64,000 nt of DNA from an uncultured Collinsella sp. Its GTDB lineage: Bacteria; Actinomycetota; Coriobacteriia; Coriobacteriales; Coriobacteriaceae. Location of the stretch: positions 1 through 64,000 of the forward strand of contig CAUHCN010000002.1 of assembly GCA_959604825.1 (NCBI GenBank). The letters are read 5' to 3'. Below, piece after piece: positions 15,761 through 23,191 of this stretch. Every line of letters begins with the position of its first letter. Position 1 is the first letter of the stretch. Below the pieces are notes generated by a model. The model worked only from the letters and a program-made list of their open reading frames with translations. It did no database searches and had not been told where the DNA came from. A program made the translations under genes and the position numbers.

Positions 15761-16783
15761 CTACTCCATGGTCTCTTGGCAGACGACCTCGCGGATGGCG
15801 CGAATGCGGCGCATGGTGTCGTCGAACTGGTCGGGGGTGAGGGCCTGAGCGCCGTCGGACCATGCGCGGCTGGGCTCGTCGTGGACCTCGATCTCCAGGC
15901 CGTTGGCGCCGCAGGCGGTCGCGGCGAGCGCCATGGGCTCAACGTAGCGGGTGTAGCCGGTGGCGTGGCTGGGGTCGGCAACGACAGGCAGGTGCGACAG
16001 GTGGTGCAGCACCGGCACGGCGTTGAGATCGAAGGTGTTACGGGTGCGGGTTTCGAAGGTGCGGATGCCGCGCTCGCACAGGATGACGTTGTCGTTGCCC
16101 TCGCTCATGATGTACTCGGCGGCCATGAGCAGCTCATCGATCGTGCCGGACATGCCGCGCTTGAGCAGGATCGGGGTCTGGGTCTTGCCGACCTCCTTGA
16201 GCAGGGGGAAGTTCTGGGCGTTGCGGGCGCCGATCTGCATGACGTCGATCTTCTTGTCCAAGAAGACCTGCACGTCGCGTGGGTCCATGATCTCGGTGAC
16301 GATCGGCATGTCGAGCTCGGCAGACGCCTCGCACAGCAGGTCGAGGCCGGCGGGGCCCATGCCCTGGTAGGCGTAGGGGGAGGTGCGGGGCTTGTAGGCA
16401 CCGCCGCGCAGCATCGTGGCGCCGGCGGCCTTTACGCGGCGTGCGATGCGGATGAGGTTCTCGCCCTCGACGGAGCAGGGGCCGGCGATGACTTGGAACT
16501 GGTCGCCGCCGATTTTGACGCCGTGGCCGCAGTCGATGACGGAGTCCTCGGGGTGGAACTTGCGATTTGCGCGCTTGAACGGCTCGGAGACGCGCTGCAC
16601 GCGCTCGACGACATCCATGGACTCGAGCAGGAACGGGTCGATCTTGGTCGTATCGCCCACCAGGCCGATGATCGTCTCGTTCTCGCCGCGCGAGACATCG
16701 GTCTTCAGCCCCTTTTTCTCAATCCAGCTGACGATATGGCTTACGGCATCGTCGCTGGCGCTCTGCTTTAAAATTGCAATCAT
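15761..16783 (-). CDS. aroF: 3-deoxy-7-phosphoheptulonate synthase (AroF/AroA-beta type)
   Basis: 340 residues. The first step of the shikimate pathway, condensing PEP and erythrose-4-phosphate. The N-terminal ~85 residues are a ferredoxin-like (ACT-like) regulatory domain beginning MIAILKQSASDD. The barrel carries AGPCSVEGE, MLRGGAYKPRTSPYAYQG, KRGMSGTIDELL and VVADPSHATGY. This is the class with an N-terminal regulatory domain, as in Thermotoga, so feedback inhibition is plausible but the ligand is unknown. The ATG at 16783 was chosen over an upstream GTG-containing reading. It is the first structural gene of the aro cluster, downstream of a leader with a terminator. Confidence 0.96.
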   Translation of the reverse strand: MIAILKQSASDDAVSHIVSWIEKKGLKTDVSRGENETIIGLVGDTTKIDPFLLESMDVVERVQRVSEPFKRANRKFHPEDSVIDCGHGVKIGGDQFQVIAGPCSVEGENLIRIARRVKAAGATMLRGGAYKPRTSPYAYQGMGPAGLDLLCEASAELDMPIVTEIMDPRDVQVFLDKKIDVMQIGARNAQNFPLLKEVGKTQTPILLKRGMSGTIDELLMAAEYIMSEGNDNVILCERGIRTFETRTRNTFDLNAVPVLHHLSHLPVVADPSHATGYTRYVEPMALAATACGANGLEIEVHDEPSRAWSDGAQALTPDQFDDTMRRIRAIREVVCQETME

Positions 16784-16793
16784 GGTGTGCCTC

Positions 16794-16856
16794 TCACCTC
16801 GATGGATAACTTTTGCAAAAACGGCCCGCATCGCGAGCCGTGTATATATGGTGCAT
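16794..16856 (-). CDS. Possible leader peptide of the aro operon
   Basis: A 20-codon frame ATG...TGA lies directly upstream of the DAHP synthase gene, inside the leader. It contains two Tyr codons and one Phe codon. Its ATG is only 5 nt downstream of a TATAAA -10 candidate, so it would be a leaderless ORF. The terminator hairpin at 16821-16841 overlaps its codons. The aromatic codons do not form a run, so the attenuation idea is tentative. Confidence 0.25.
   Translation of the reverse strand: MHHIYTARDAGRFCKSYPSR
16817..16841 (-). terminator. Intrinsic terminator in the aro leader (candidate attenuator)
   Basis: On the minus strand ACGGCTCGC pairs with GCGGGCCGT (one U.G) over a 3-nt loop and is followed by UUUUU. 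It sits between the likely aro promoter and the first structural gene, where an attenuator would be expected. No clear competing antiterminator stem was found by eye. Confidence 0.55.
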
Positions 16857-16861
16857 GTGAG

Positions 16862-16870
16862 TTTATACTA
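16862..16870 (-). promoter_or_regulatory. aroF: Candidate -10 of the aro operon
   Basis: The minus strand reads TAGTATAAA, containing overlapping TAGTAT and TATAAA hexamers. The -35 region is poor (TTAGAA at 17 nt from TAGTAT). This places transcription initiation at or near the leader ORF. Confidence 0.3.
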
Positions 16871-16946
16871 TCTGACTCGCTTTTGCCTTCTAAAGTGGGC
16901 CGTTGCGCCTCGTCTTCCTCGGAATTGCAAAGCTTTTTCTTTTATT

Positions 16947-16976
16947 TTGATAGCCTGTGGTGCACTTGGGTATAAT
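16947..16976 (+). promoter_or_regulatory. Promoter of tRNA-Arg(CCG)
   Basis: TTGATA (16947-16952), an 18-nt spacer, and a perfect TATAAT (16971-16976). Transcription would start about 5 nt before the tRNA. Confidence 0.8.
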
Positions 16977-16987
16977 GGCAAACGTTG

Positions 16988-17064
16988 GCCCTATTAGCTC
17001 AGGGGATTAGAGCGTCTGCCTCCGGAGCAGAAGGCCGTTGGTTCGAATCCAACATGGGGCACCA
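16988..17064 (+). tRNA. tRNA-Arg (anticodon CCG)
   Basis: A 77-nt cloverleaf with encoded CCA. The acceptor GCCCTAT pairs with ATGGGGC (one T.G pair), the D arm is GCTC/GAGC, the anticodon stem TCTGC/GCAGA closes loop CTCCGGA (anticodon CCG, reads CGG), and the T stem GTTGG/CCAAC is perfect. It is in the same orientation as the tRNA-Arg(UCU) 10.6 kb upstream, and the two bracket the leftward aro/accessory block. Confidence 0.97.
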
Positions 17065-17075
17065 TCGAACGTAAG

Positions 17076-17109
17076 ACCGTCCGAACCTCGCATGGTCCGG
17101 GCGGTTTTT
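17076..17109 (+). terminator. Intrinsic terminator of tRNA-Arg(CCG)
   Basis: A 12-bp stem (17076-17087 with 17094-17105) with one A.C mismatch and one wobble is followed by TTTTT. It ends the tRNA transcript before the P-type ATPase gene. Confidence 0.75.
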
Positions 17110-17128
17110 CTTATACCGACGCGACGTG

Positions 17129-19864
17129 ATGGGACGTGGTATGGCAGCAACGGATATCGAGCGCGGACTCTCGACCGCCGAGGTCGAGGAGCGCATCGCC
17201 GCCGGTAAGATCAACCGCAACATGGAGCTCAAGACCAAGTCGGTCAAAGAGCTCATCATCGAGAACCTCTGCACGCTGTTCAATTTGATCAACGTGATCT
17301 TGGCTTTCCTGGTCATTTTGACCGGTTCATTTAAGAACCTGACGTTCCTGTTTGTGGTGTTCCTCAATACCGCTATTGGCGTCATTCAATCCATGCGGTC
17401 CAAGAAGATGGTCGATAAGCTCACGCTGCTGACCTCTAAGAAGGCCATCGCGGTGCGCGACGGTGCCGAGGTGGAGCTCGACTTGGACCAGATCGTGCTC
17501 GACGACATCATCCGCCTGGGGCGCGGCGACCAGATTCCCGCTGACGCCGTGGTGGTTTCGGGCGAGGCGCTCGTGAACGAGAGCTTGCTGACGGGCGAGA
17601 GCGACCTTATTAAGAAACAGCCCGGTTCCGAGCTCATGAGCGGCAGCTTTATCGACTCGGGCCTGCTGCGCGCCCGCGTGATCCATGTCGGCGCCGACAA
17701 CTACGTGGCTAAAATTAATAACGAGGCGAAGTACGTCAAAAAGGTCAATTCCGAGATCATGAACGCGCTTAACGCCATCGTGCGCTTTGCGAGCATCATC
17801 ATGATCCCGCTCGGTTTGGCGTTGTTTGCCTCGAGTGTGAGCGAGCTGTGGGATGCCGCGGGAACCCCGGGCGATAGTGCGCTTTCATGGTGCTTCTCCG
17901 AGCTGTTGGCTGGTCATGTGCCTTCGTCGGCGCTGCTGTCCACGGTGGGCGCCCTGCTGGGCATGATCCCGCAAGGCCTGGTGCTGCTGACCTCGTCGGT
18001 GCTCGCCATCGCCACGGTGCGCCTGGCCCGCCGCAAGGTGCTGGCGCAGCAGCTCTACTGCATCGAGACGCTCGCTCGCGTCGACGTACTGTGCCTGGAC
18101 AAGACGGGCACCATCACGTCGGGTCGTATGGAGGTCGAGGGCACCTACCCGCTGCCTGTTGAGGGTGTTGGCTTTGGCGTGGACTCGGACGAGGCGGCTG
18201 TTCCCGTCGATACCACAGTGCTCGATTTTGCGCTGGCTAACGTGGCACGGGCGACTTCGGCCGATGCCAACGAGACCTGCCAGGCGCTGCTCAACTATTA
18301 CGCCGATCGCCCGGTCGAGGTGTCCGAGCCGCTGTCGGTCATTCCATTCTCGTCGTCTAAAAAATGGAGCGGCGCTTCTTTTGCGCAGGGCTCCTACGTA
18401 ATGGGCGCCGCGCAATTTGTGCTCTCTGATCGTGCGTTTGCCCAGGTCGAGAACCGTGTCGCCGAGCTTGCCGATACCTGCCGCGTGCTCGTGGTGGCGC
18501 GCGTGGACGGCTTTACGCCCGATGGGGATATGGTGGGCGAGGCCGAGCCCGTGGGATTTGTGACCATCCGCGACGAGATTCGTACCTCGGCGGCCGAGAC
18601 CATCGGCTACTTTAACGAGCAGGGCGTGACCCTCAACGTGATCAGCGGCGACGACCCGCGTACGGTGTCGTCGATCGCGCGCGTGGTGGGCGTGCCGGGG
18701 GCGGACGCTTATGTGGACGCCACGACGCTCGATACGCCGGCCAAGCTCGATGCCGCAGTGGACCGCTACCATGTCTTTGGTCGTGTGACCCCGCAGCAGA
18801 AGCGCGAGCTCGTGCAGGCGCTCAAGCGCCGCGAGCACACCGTGGCCATGACGGGCGACGGCGTCAACGACGTGCTGGCGCTCAAGGAGGCCGACTGCTC
18901 CGTCGCCATGGCGGCCGGCTCCGATGCCGCGCGTAATGTGGCCGAAATCGTACTCGTCGACAACGATTTTGCCTCGATGCCCGCCGTGGTGGCCGAGGGC
19001 CGTCGCTCCATCAACAACCTGCAGCGTTCGGCCTCACTGTTCCTGACCAAGACGCTGTTCTCGATGGGCCTGGCGGCGCTGTGTATCGCGCTGCCGCCGT
19101 ACCCCTTCGAGCCCATCCAGATGACGCTCATTAACTTCTTCTGCATCGGCGCGCCGGGCTTTGTGTTGGGCCTGGAGCCCAACAATGCTCGTGTGAAGGG
19201 TGCGTTTTTGAGCAACGTACTCAAGCGTGCACTGCCGGCGTCGATTGCGGTCATTTTGGCTGCGGCGCTCGATATCTTTGTGGCGCGCGTGTTTGGCTTT
19301 AGCCAGCTCACGCTGTCTACGATGTGCCTGCTTACGTCGTGCGCGGCGAGCGTCAGCCTAATCTGGCGCATCTCGCAGCCTCTCACGCCCTTACGTGTGG
19401 TGCTCTTTGTGTTTGTAGTCGCCGGCATCCTGGTGGGCGTTATCGGATTCCCGGAGCTGCTGTCTATTGCTAACCTGTCGATGGGCCAGATGGTTATCTT
19501 GGCTGTTATCGTGGTCTTTACCTGCTCGGTGTTCTTTAAGCTCGCCACGATGATGGATTCGCTCAAGCCGCGTCGTCGTCATGCCGCAACTGGTTTTGGG
19601 CGTGGTGTGCGCGTTCACCTGGGTCGCGGTGGCGGCAAGGTGAGCTCGACGGGCTCGACGGCCGAACGTTTTGCCAAGCGCGTCGCCGCCGACATGGCGC
19701 AGCGCCGCGAAGATCGCACCGCTCGCGAGGCCGAGGCCCGCGCACTCGAGGGCGTGGCCCAGGCCCAGCCCAAGAAAAAGAAGAGTACCGGAGCCAAGCG
19801 CTCTCGCGTGACCAAGTCCGCCCAAGGCATCAAAGTCTCGATGCCAAGCAAAAAGAAGAAGTAA
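17129..19864 (+). CDS. P-type cation-transporting ATPase (CtpE-like)
   Basis: About 911 residues. It has the P-type core in order: actuator loop LLTGES, the phosphorylation motif DKTGTITSG, and the hinge GDGVNDVLALKEAD. The membrane stretch IPQGLVLLTSSVLAIATVRL with IETLARVDVLCLDKTG resembles mycobacterial CtpE, a calcium-linked P-type ATPase, so a divalent-cation role is inferred but not certain. There is no N-terminal heavy-metal domain. The last ~100 residues form a cytoplasmic tail with RRRH, several basic helices and a closing SKKKK. The start is uncertain (GTG 17126, ATG 17129 or ATG 17141); no clear Shine-Dalgarno is present, so it may be leaderless. Upstream is the tRNA-Arg terminator. 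Confidence 0.9.
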   Translation: MGRGMAATDIERGLSTAEVEERIAAGKINRNMELKTKSVKELIIENLCTLFNLINVILAFLVILTGSFKNLTFLFVVFLNTAIGVIQSMRSKKMVDKLTLLTSKKAIAVRDGAEVELDLDQIVLDDIIRLGRGDQIPADAVVVSGEALVNESLLTGESDLIKKQPGSELMSGSFIDSGLLRARVIHVGADNYVAKINNEAKYVKKVNSEIMNALNAIVRFASIIMIPLGLALFASSVSELWDAAGTPGDSALSWCFSELLAGHVPSSALLSTVGALLGMIPQGLVLLTSSVLAIATVRLARRKVLAQQLYCIETLARVDVLCLDKTGTITSGRMEVEGTYPLPVEGVGFGVDSDEAAVPVDTTVLDFALANVARATSADANETCQALLNYYADRPVEVSEPLSVIPFSSSKKWSGASFAQGSYVMGAAQFVLSDRAFAQVENRVAELADTCRVLVVARVDGFTPDGDMVGEAEPVGFVTIRDEIRTSAAETIGYFNEQGVTLNVISGDDPRTVSSIARVVGVPGADAYVDATTLDTPAKLDAAVDRYHVFGRVTPQQKRELVQALKRREHTVAMTGDGVNDVLALKEADCSVAMAAGSDAARNVAEIVLVDNDFASMPAVVAEGRRSINNLQRSASLFLTKTLFSMGLAALCIALPPYPFEPIQMTLINFFCIGAPGFVLGLEPNNARVKGAFLSNVLKRALPASIAVILAAALDIFVARVFGFSQLTLSTMCLLTSCAASVSLIWRISQPLTPLRVVLFVFVVAGILVGVIGFPELLSIANLSMGQMVILAVIVVFTCSVFFKLATMMDSLKPRRRHAATGFGRGVRVHLGRGGGKVSSTGSTAERFAKRVAADMAQRREDRTAREAEARALEGVAQAQPKKKKSTGAKRSRVTKSAQGIKVSMPSKKKK

Positions 19865-19967
19865 CTACGCGCCCTGCCGATGTTGAATTGGTGCCTTGCT
19901 CCTGTGGGGCCGTGGCGATGTTATGCTCTAACCTCGATTGTTTGAATTGCTTCGAAAAGAGGATGCC

Positions 19968-21110
19968 GTGATCTGCCCGCATTGCCTTAAGACTATCGAG
20001 GACGGCGCCTCGTTCTGCCCCTACTGCAACGCCTATGTGGGTCCGGGCGATGGTCCCGAGCACACCGAGTTCGTGTTCTGTGAGGGCTGCGGTGCCCGTC
20101 TTTCTCCGCATGATCGTACGTGCCCCAAATGCGGACGCCCCGCTCCGGGTATCCTCTCCGAGGACGCGGCCGCATCCGACCTGGCAGCGGGCCGCACGGC
20201 AGGCTTTCCGCGCCTAACGCAAGAGCAGATCGATACCGAGGTGCCTCATGCGCCGGCCTCTGCCGCTGCGGTGCTTTCGGACGCCGCCGATCCTAACGAG
20301 ACCTGCGTGCTGCCGGCTTTCGATAAGGATTTCGGTATCCCCAAGGTCGATATTCCCACGCCGGTTTCCCTGCATGACGATGCTCAAAAACCCAAGCGCA
20401 AGGTGCACCCCGACGAGGACGCCTATCACAAGCACAAGCGTCATATTCCCAAGCCGCTCATCGTCATCGCGGTCCTTGCCGTCGTTTGCGGCGGTGCCTA
20501 TTGGTTCGTGACGGCCGATCCCATGGGTGTCATGCCTGGCTTCTATGACCAGTTTGGTCAGGCCGCGCAGACGACCTTCCCTACGCGCCAAAAGGGCGAG
20601 GCGACTGAGGACGATACCAAGCAAGACGATTCTGCCGAGGTGGTCCAGGAAGAAACCGTGCTTACCGATGATCAGCTCTATACCAGGCTCGACGGTCTGT
20701 ATCAGACCATCGTGTCCTACGGTGACGAGGACCAGATCGGCGAGGTCATCGATTCCTTTAACAACGGCTATCTTCGAACGCCGCTGTCCACCCGCCAGGA
20801 GTTGTCGCAGAGTGCCTACGCCCTGCGCGACCAGATCAAAAAGACGCAAGATGAGCTCAACAACCTTAAGCACCAGGACGATACGGTCTATGCGGATGAC
20901 ATCGCCCACTTAAAGCAGCTTGCCGAGTGGATGTACGAGCGCGTCGACGTGATCTGCCAGAGCTGGGATATCTCGCTGGCCATTCCCGATGGCGAGTCGA
21001 TGAGTTCCCACCAGAGCGAGATCCTGGCGCCCATCGCACAGGGCGGCAACAGCGCGCTGAATCAGTACGACGCCAACGTGGGCTCCTGGAAGCCGCAGCA
21101 GCGTTCCTAA
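19968..21110 (+). CDS. Membrane protein with double zinc ribbon
   Basis: 380 residues from the GTG at 19968 (GAGG just upstream). The N-terminus has two zinc-ribbon pairs: CPHC...CPYC at about 2-25 and CEGC...CPKC at about 40-62. A proline/acid-rich linker leads to a basic patch (KHKRH) and one hydrophobic helix at about 162-182. The outer part has an acidic low-complexity stretch and a helical domain. This fits a cytoplasmic zinc-ribbon, one-pass membrane protein with an extracellular helical domain. It is upstream of a cyclophilin and a membrane TPR gene. I recognise no specific function; protein-protein contacts at the membrane are likely. Confidence 0.8.
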   Translation: MICPHCLKTIEDGASFCPYCNAYVGPGDGPEHTEFVFCEGCGARLSPHDRTCPKCGRPAPGILSEDAAASDLAAGRTAGFPRLTQEQIDTEVPHAPASAAAVLSDAADPNETCVLPAFDKDFGIPKVDIPTPVSLHDDAQKPKRKVHPDEDAYHKHKRHIPKPLIVIAVLAVVCGGAYWFVTADPMGVMPGFYDQFGQAAQTTFPTRQKGEATEDDTKQDDSAEVVQEETVLTDDQLYTRLDGLYQTIVSYGDEDQIGEVIDSFNNGYLRTPLSTRQELSQSAYALRDQIKKTQDELNNLKHQDDTVYADDIAHLKQLAEWMYERVDVICQSWDISLAIPDGESMSSHQSEILAPIAQGGNSALNQYDANVGSWKPQQRS

Positions 21111-21148
21111 AATTAGTTCGCCATAGTCGGCATAACCTACGTGCGCAA

Positions 21149-21178
21149 TTGATGTAAGCGCATGCTTATTGCTACAAT
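21149..21178 (+). promoter_or_regulatory. Promoter of the cyclophilin gene
   Basis: TTGATG (21149-21154), an 18-nt spacer, and TACAAT (21173-21178), 40 nt before the start codon. Confidence 0.6.
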
Positions 21179-21217
21179 TCGTACAAATATGCTTTAAACG
21201 CACGAGGAAGGAACCAC

Positions 21218-21760
21218 ATGTTTGGTTTTAAGAAAGAGCTCTACACGCCCGAGTATCAGCTTGCCGGCGACGAGTGCGCCGTTATCGAGACGTCGAAGGG
21301 TACCATCAAGGTCAAGTTTGACGGTGAGGGCGCACCCATTCATGTCGCGAACTTCTGCGAGCTTTCCACGATGGGTTTCTATGATGGCCTTAAGTTCCAT
21401 CGCTATGTGCCCGGTTTTGTCATTCAGGGCGGCGATCCCAATACCCGCGATATGTCCGGCGCCGACGTCGCTGCCGGTCTTGAGGGCCCCGACGGCATGC
21501 CCGGTACCGGTGGCCCCGGCTACTGCATCAAGGGCGAGTTTGCCACCAATCCGCGCAACAGCCATGTCGATGGTGCCCTTGCCATGGCACGCTCCATGGA
21601 CCCCGATTCCGCGGGTTCGCAGTTCTACTTCTGCCTGGGCGCCCAGCATAACCTCGATTCCGGTTACACCGTCTTTGGTATCACGGTCGAGGGTCTCGAT
21701 GTGATTTCGCAGCTGCGTGCCGGCGACGAGATCGTCCATGTCGAGATCGTTCACGAGTAA
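21218..21760 (+). CDS. Cyclophilin-type peptidyl-prolyl isomerase
   Basis: 180 residues with no signal peptide, so cytoplasmic. The cyclophilin core is clear: FHRYVPGFVIQGGDP (catalytic Arg, Phe and Gln), GSQFYFCLG, and YTVFGITVEGLDV near the end. The enzyme isomerises Xaa-Pro bonds during folding. AGGAAGG precedes the ATG. An insertion between GGDP and the GSQFYF strand (DMSGADVAAGLEGPDG...) is common in actinobacterial forms. A TPR membrane protein starts 11 nt downstream, suggesting co-transcription. Confidence 0.94.
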   Translation: MFGFKKELYTPEYQLAGDECAVIETSKGTIKVKFDGEGAPIHVANFCELSTMGFYDGLKFHRYVPGFVIQGGDPNTRDMSGADVAAGLEGPDGMPGTGGPGYCIKGEFATNPRNSHVDGALAMARSMDPDSAGSQFYFCLGAQHNLDSGYTVFGITVEGLDVISQLRAGDEIVHVEIVHE

Positions 21761-21771
21761 AGGGGACTTCC

Positions 21772-23076
21772 TTGAATAGCCAGCTGATCCAACAGGGCCG
21801 CGCCGCTTACCGCGCGGGTGATTTTTCCGCTGCAGCCCAGATGCTTGGGGCGGCAAAGACTCCCGATGAGATTATGGGCGAGGCCGATCACCTTCGTGGC
21901 AACGCCTTGATGCACCTGGGCATGTATGCCGAGGCCGCCGAGGCTTATGCTGCCGCCCTCAACGACGGCACCTACGGCAAGCGCGGCGCGCTGCTCACCA
22001 ACCGCGGCAAGGCGCTCGCCGCCGTGGGCGACTACACGACGGCCGCCCAGGCGTTCTCTGCTGCTACGCAGGATGCTTCTTATGCCACGCCGTTCAAGGC
22101 CTATCTGGGCCTGGGTAACGCGCTGTTCCAGTCGGGCGACTATGCCAACGCAGGTACTGCCTTCCGTCAGGCCGCCATCGACGGCGCCAATCCGGCTCCT
22201 GCCGCCGCACTCGGCGAGCTTGGCCGTTGCTTCATTAAGCTCGGCCGTCCGGCGGATGCCGTGGAGACCTACCGCACGGCTATCGACTTTGCCGGTCCCC
22301 GCGACGACACGCGTGCGCTCAACGCCGGCATGGGTCAGGCGCTTTCTGCCGCCGGCCGTCCCTCCGACGCACTCGACGCCTTTAACGCCGCTACTGCCGA
22401 TGGCATCTACCAGCTCACCTCCGAGCAGGCCGACGAGCTTGCCCGCGTGCACGATTCGCTTGCCGCGTTGTCTGCCCAGACGGCTATGGCCACGGCTCCG
22501 GCGCCCGCGATGGACGCTCCCGCCGTCGATCCGCTCGATCCTACGGGCGCGACCGGTCAGTTCATGCCCGATCCCTCGGACACCGGCTTCTTTACGCTGT
22601 CCGAGTCCGAGATGGTTCAGCAGGACCGTCAGGATCGTAAGCAGGCCAAGGTCCGTCGTCGTCATCGCCACACGGGTCTCAAAGTCTTCATCGTGCTGCT
22701 TCTGCTCATTTTGATTGCTGCGGGCGGTCTGGGCTTTGCCTACACGCGCGGCTTTGGCTTCCCGTCCCAGGAGTCTGTCGTTACCGATCTGTTCCAGGCT
22801 GCCGGCGACGGTGACACCGCAAAGGCCGAGTCTTGCCTGGCCTCGAGCCTGTCCGAGGACGCCAAGTCGATGATCATCTCCTCGATTCCGCAGGGTGCCA
22901 CCGTGTCCGTCGAGGGCATGGATCAGTCCATGACCGAGACGACCGCCAAGGTGAAGGCATCGCTGTCCAAGGGCGGCGAGCAGGAGTACACCGTCAAATT
23001 CGTGCGCTCCGATAACCATATCGGCTGGGCCGTTTCCTCGCTCGATATGGATTTCTCGGCTGCTGACAACCAGTAG
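21772..23076 (+). CDS. TPR-repeat membrane protein
   Basis: 434 residues from a TTG with AAAGGGG upstream. Residues about 1-230 form five or six TPR-like helical pairs (for example GNALMHLGMYAEAAEAYAAA and GNALFQSGDYANAGTAFRQA). A Pro/Ala linker, a basic RRRHRH patch and one hydrophobic helix at about 302-325 follow, then an outer domain of ~110 residues. The cytoplasmic TPR suggests a scaffold for protein complexes. It lies just upstream of mreB, but whether it joins cell-wall assembly is only a guess from position. The specific function is not recognised. Confidence 0.85.
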   Translation: MNSQLIQQGRAAYRAGDFSAAAQMLGAAKTPDEIMGEADHLRGNALMHLGMYAEAAEAYAAALNDGTYGKRGALLTNRGKALAAVGDYTTAAQAFSAATQDASYATPFKAYLGLGNALFQSGDYANAGTAFRQAAIDGANPAPAAALGELGRCFIKLGRPADAVETYRTAIDFAGPRDDTRALNAGMGQALSAAGRPSDALDAFNAATADGIYQLTSEQADELARVHDSLAALSAQTAMATAPAPAMDAPAVDPLDPTGATGQFMPDPSDTGFFTLSESEMVQQDRQDRKQAKVRRRHRHTGLKVFIVLLLLILIAAGGLGFAYTRGFGFPSQESVVTDLFQAAGDGDTAKAESCLASSLSEDAKSMIISSIPQGATVSVEGMDQSMTETTAKVKASLSKGGEQEYTVKFVRSDNHIGWAVSSLDMDFSAADNQ

Positions 23077-23098
23077 TGACCTTATGGGATTTAGCTTT

Positions 23099-23131
23099 GC
23101 CCGGCGCTTCACCGCAAGTGAGGTGCCGGGC
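23099..23131 (+). terminator. Terminator-like hairpin before mreB
   Basis: A 12-bp stem (23099-23110 with 23120-23131, two wobbles) has a 9-nt loop. The tail TTGCGC is not U-rich, so termination may be partial and some readthrough into mreB is possible. Confidence 0.5.
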
Positions 23132-23191
23132 TTGCGCTAGTATGATGAGCTAGTAGTTTTCCAGCAATCATCCAACACATCAGGAGTTGCG

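Noticed and set aside
14759..16771. A 670-codon plus-strand frame opposite tyrA and the DAHP synthase gene
   Set aside because: Same artefact; Gly/Val/His-rich with no domain, and it crosses three true gene boundaries.
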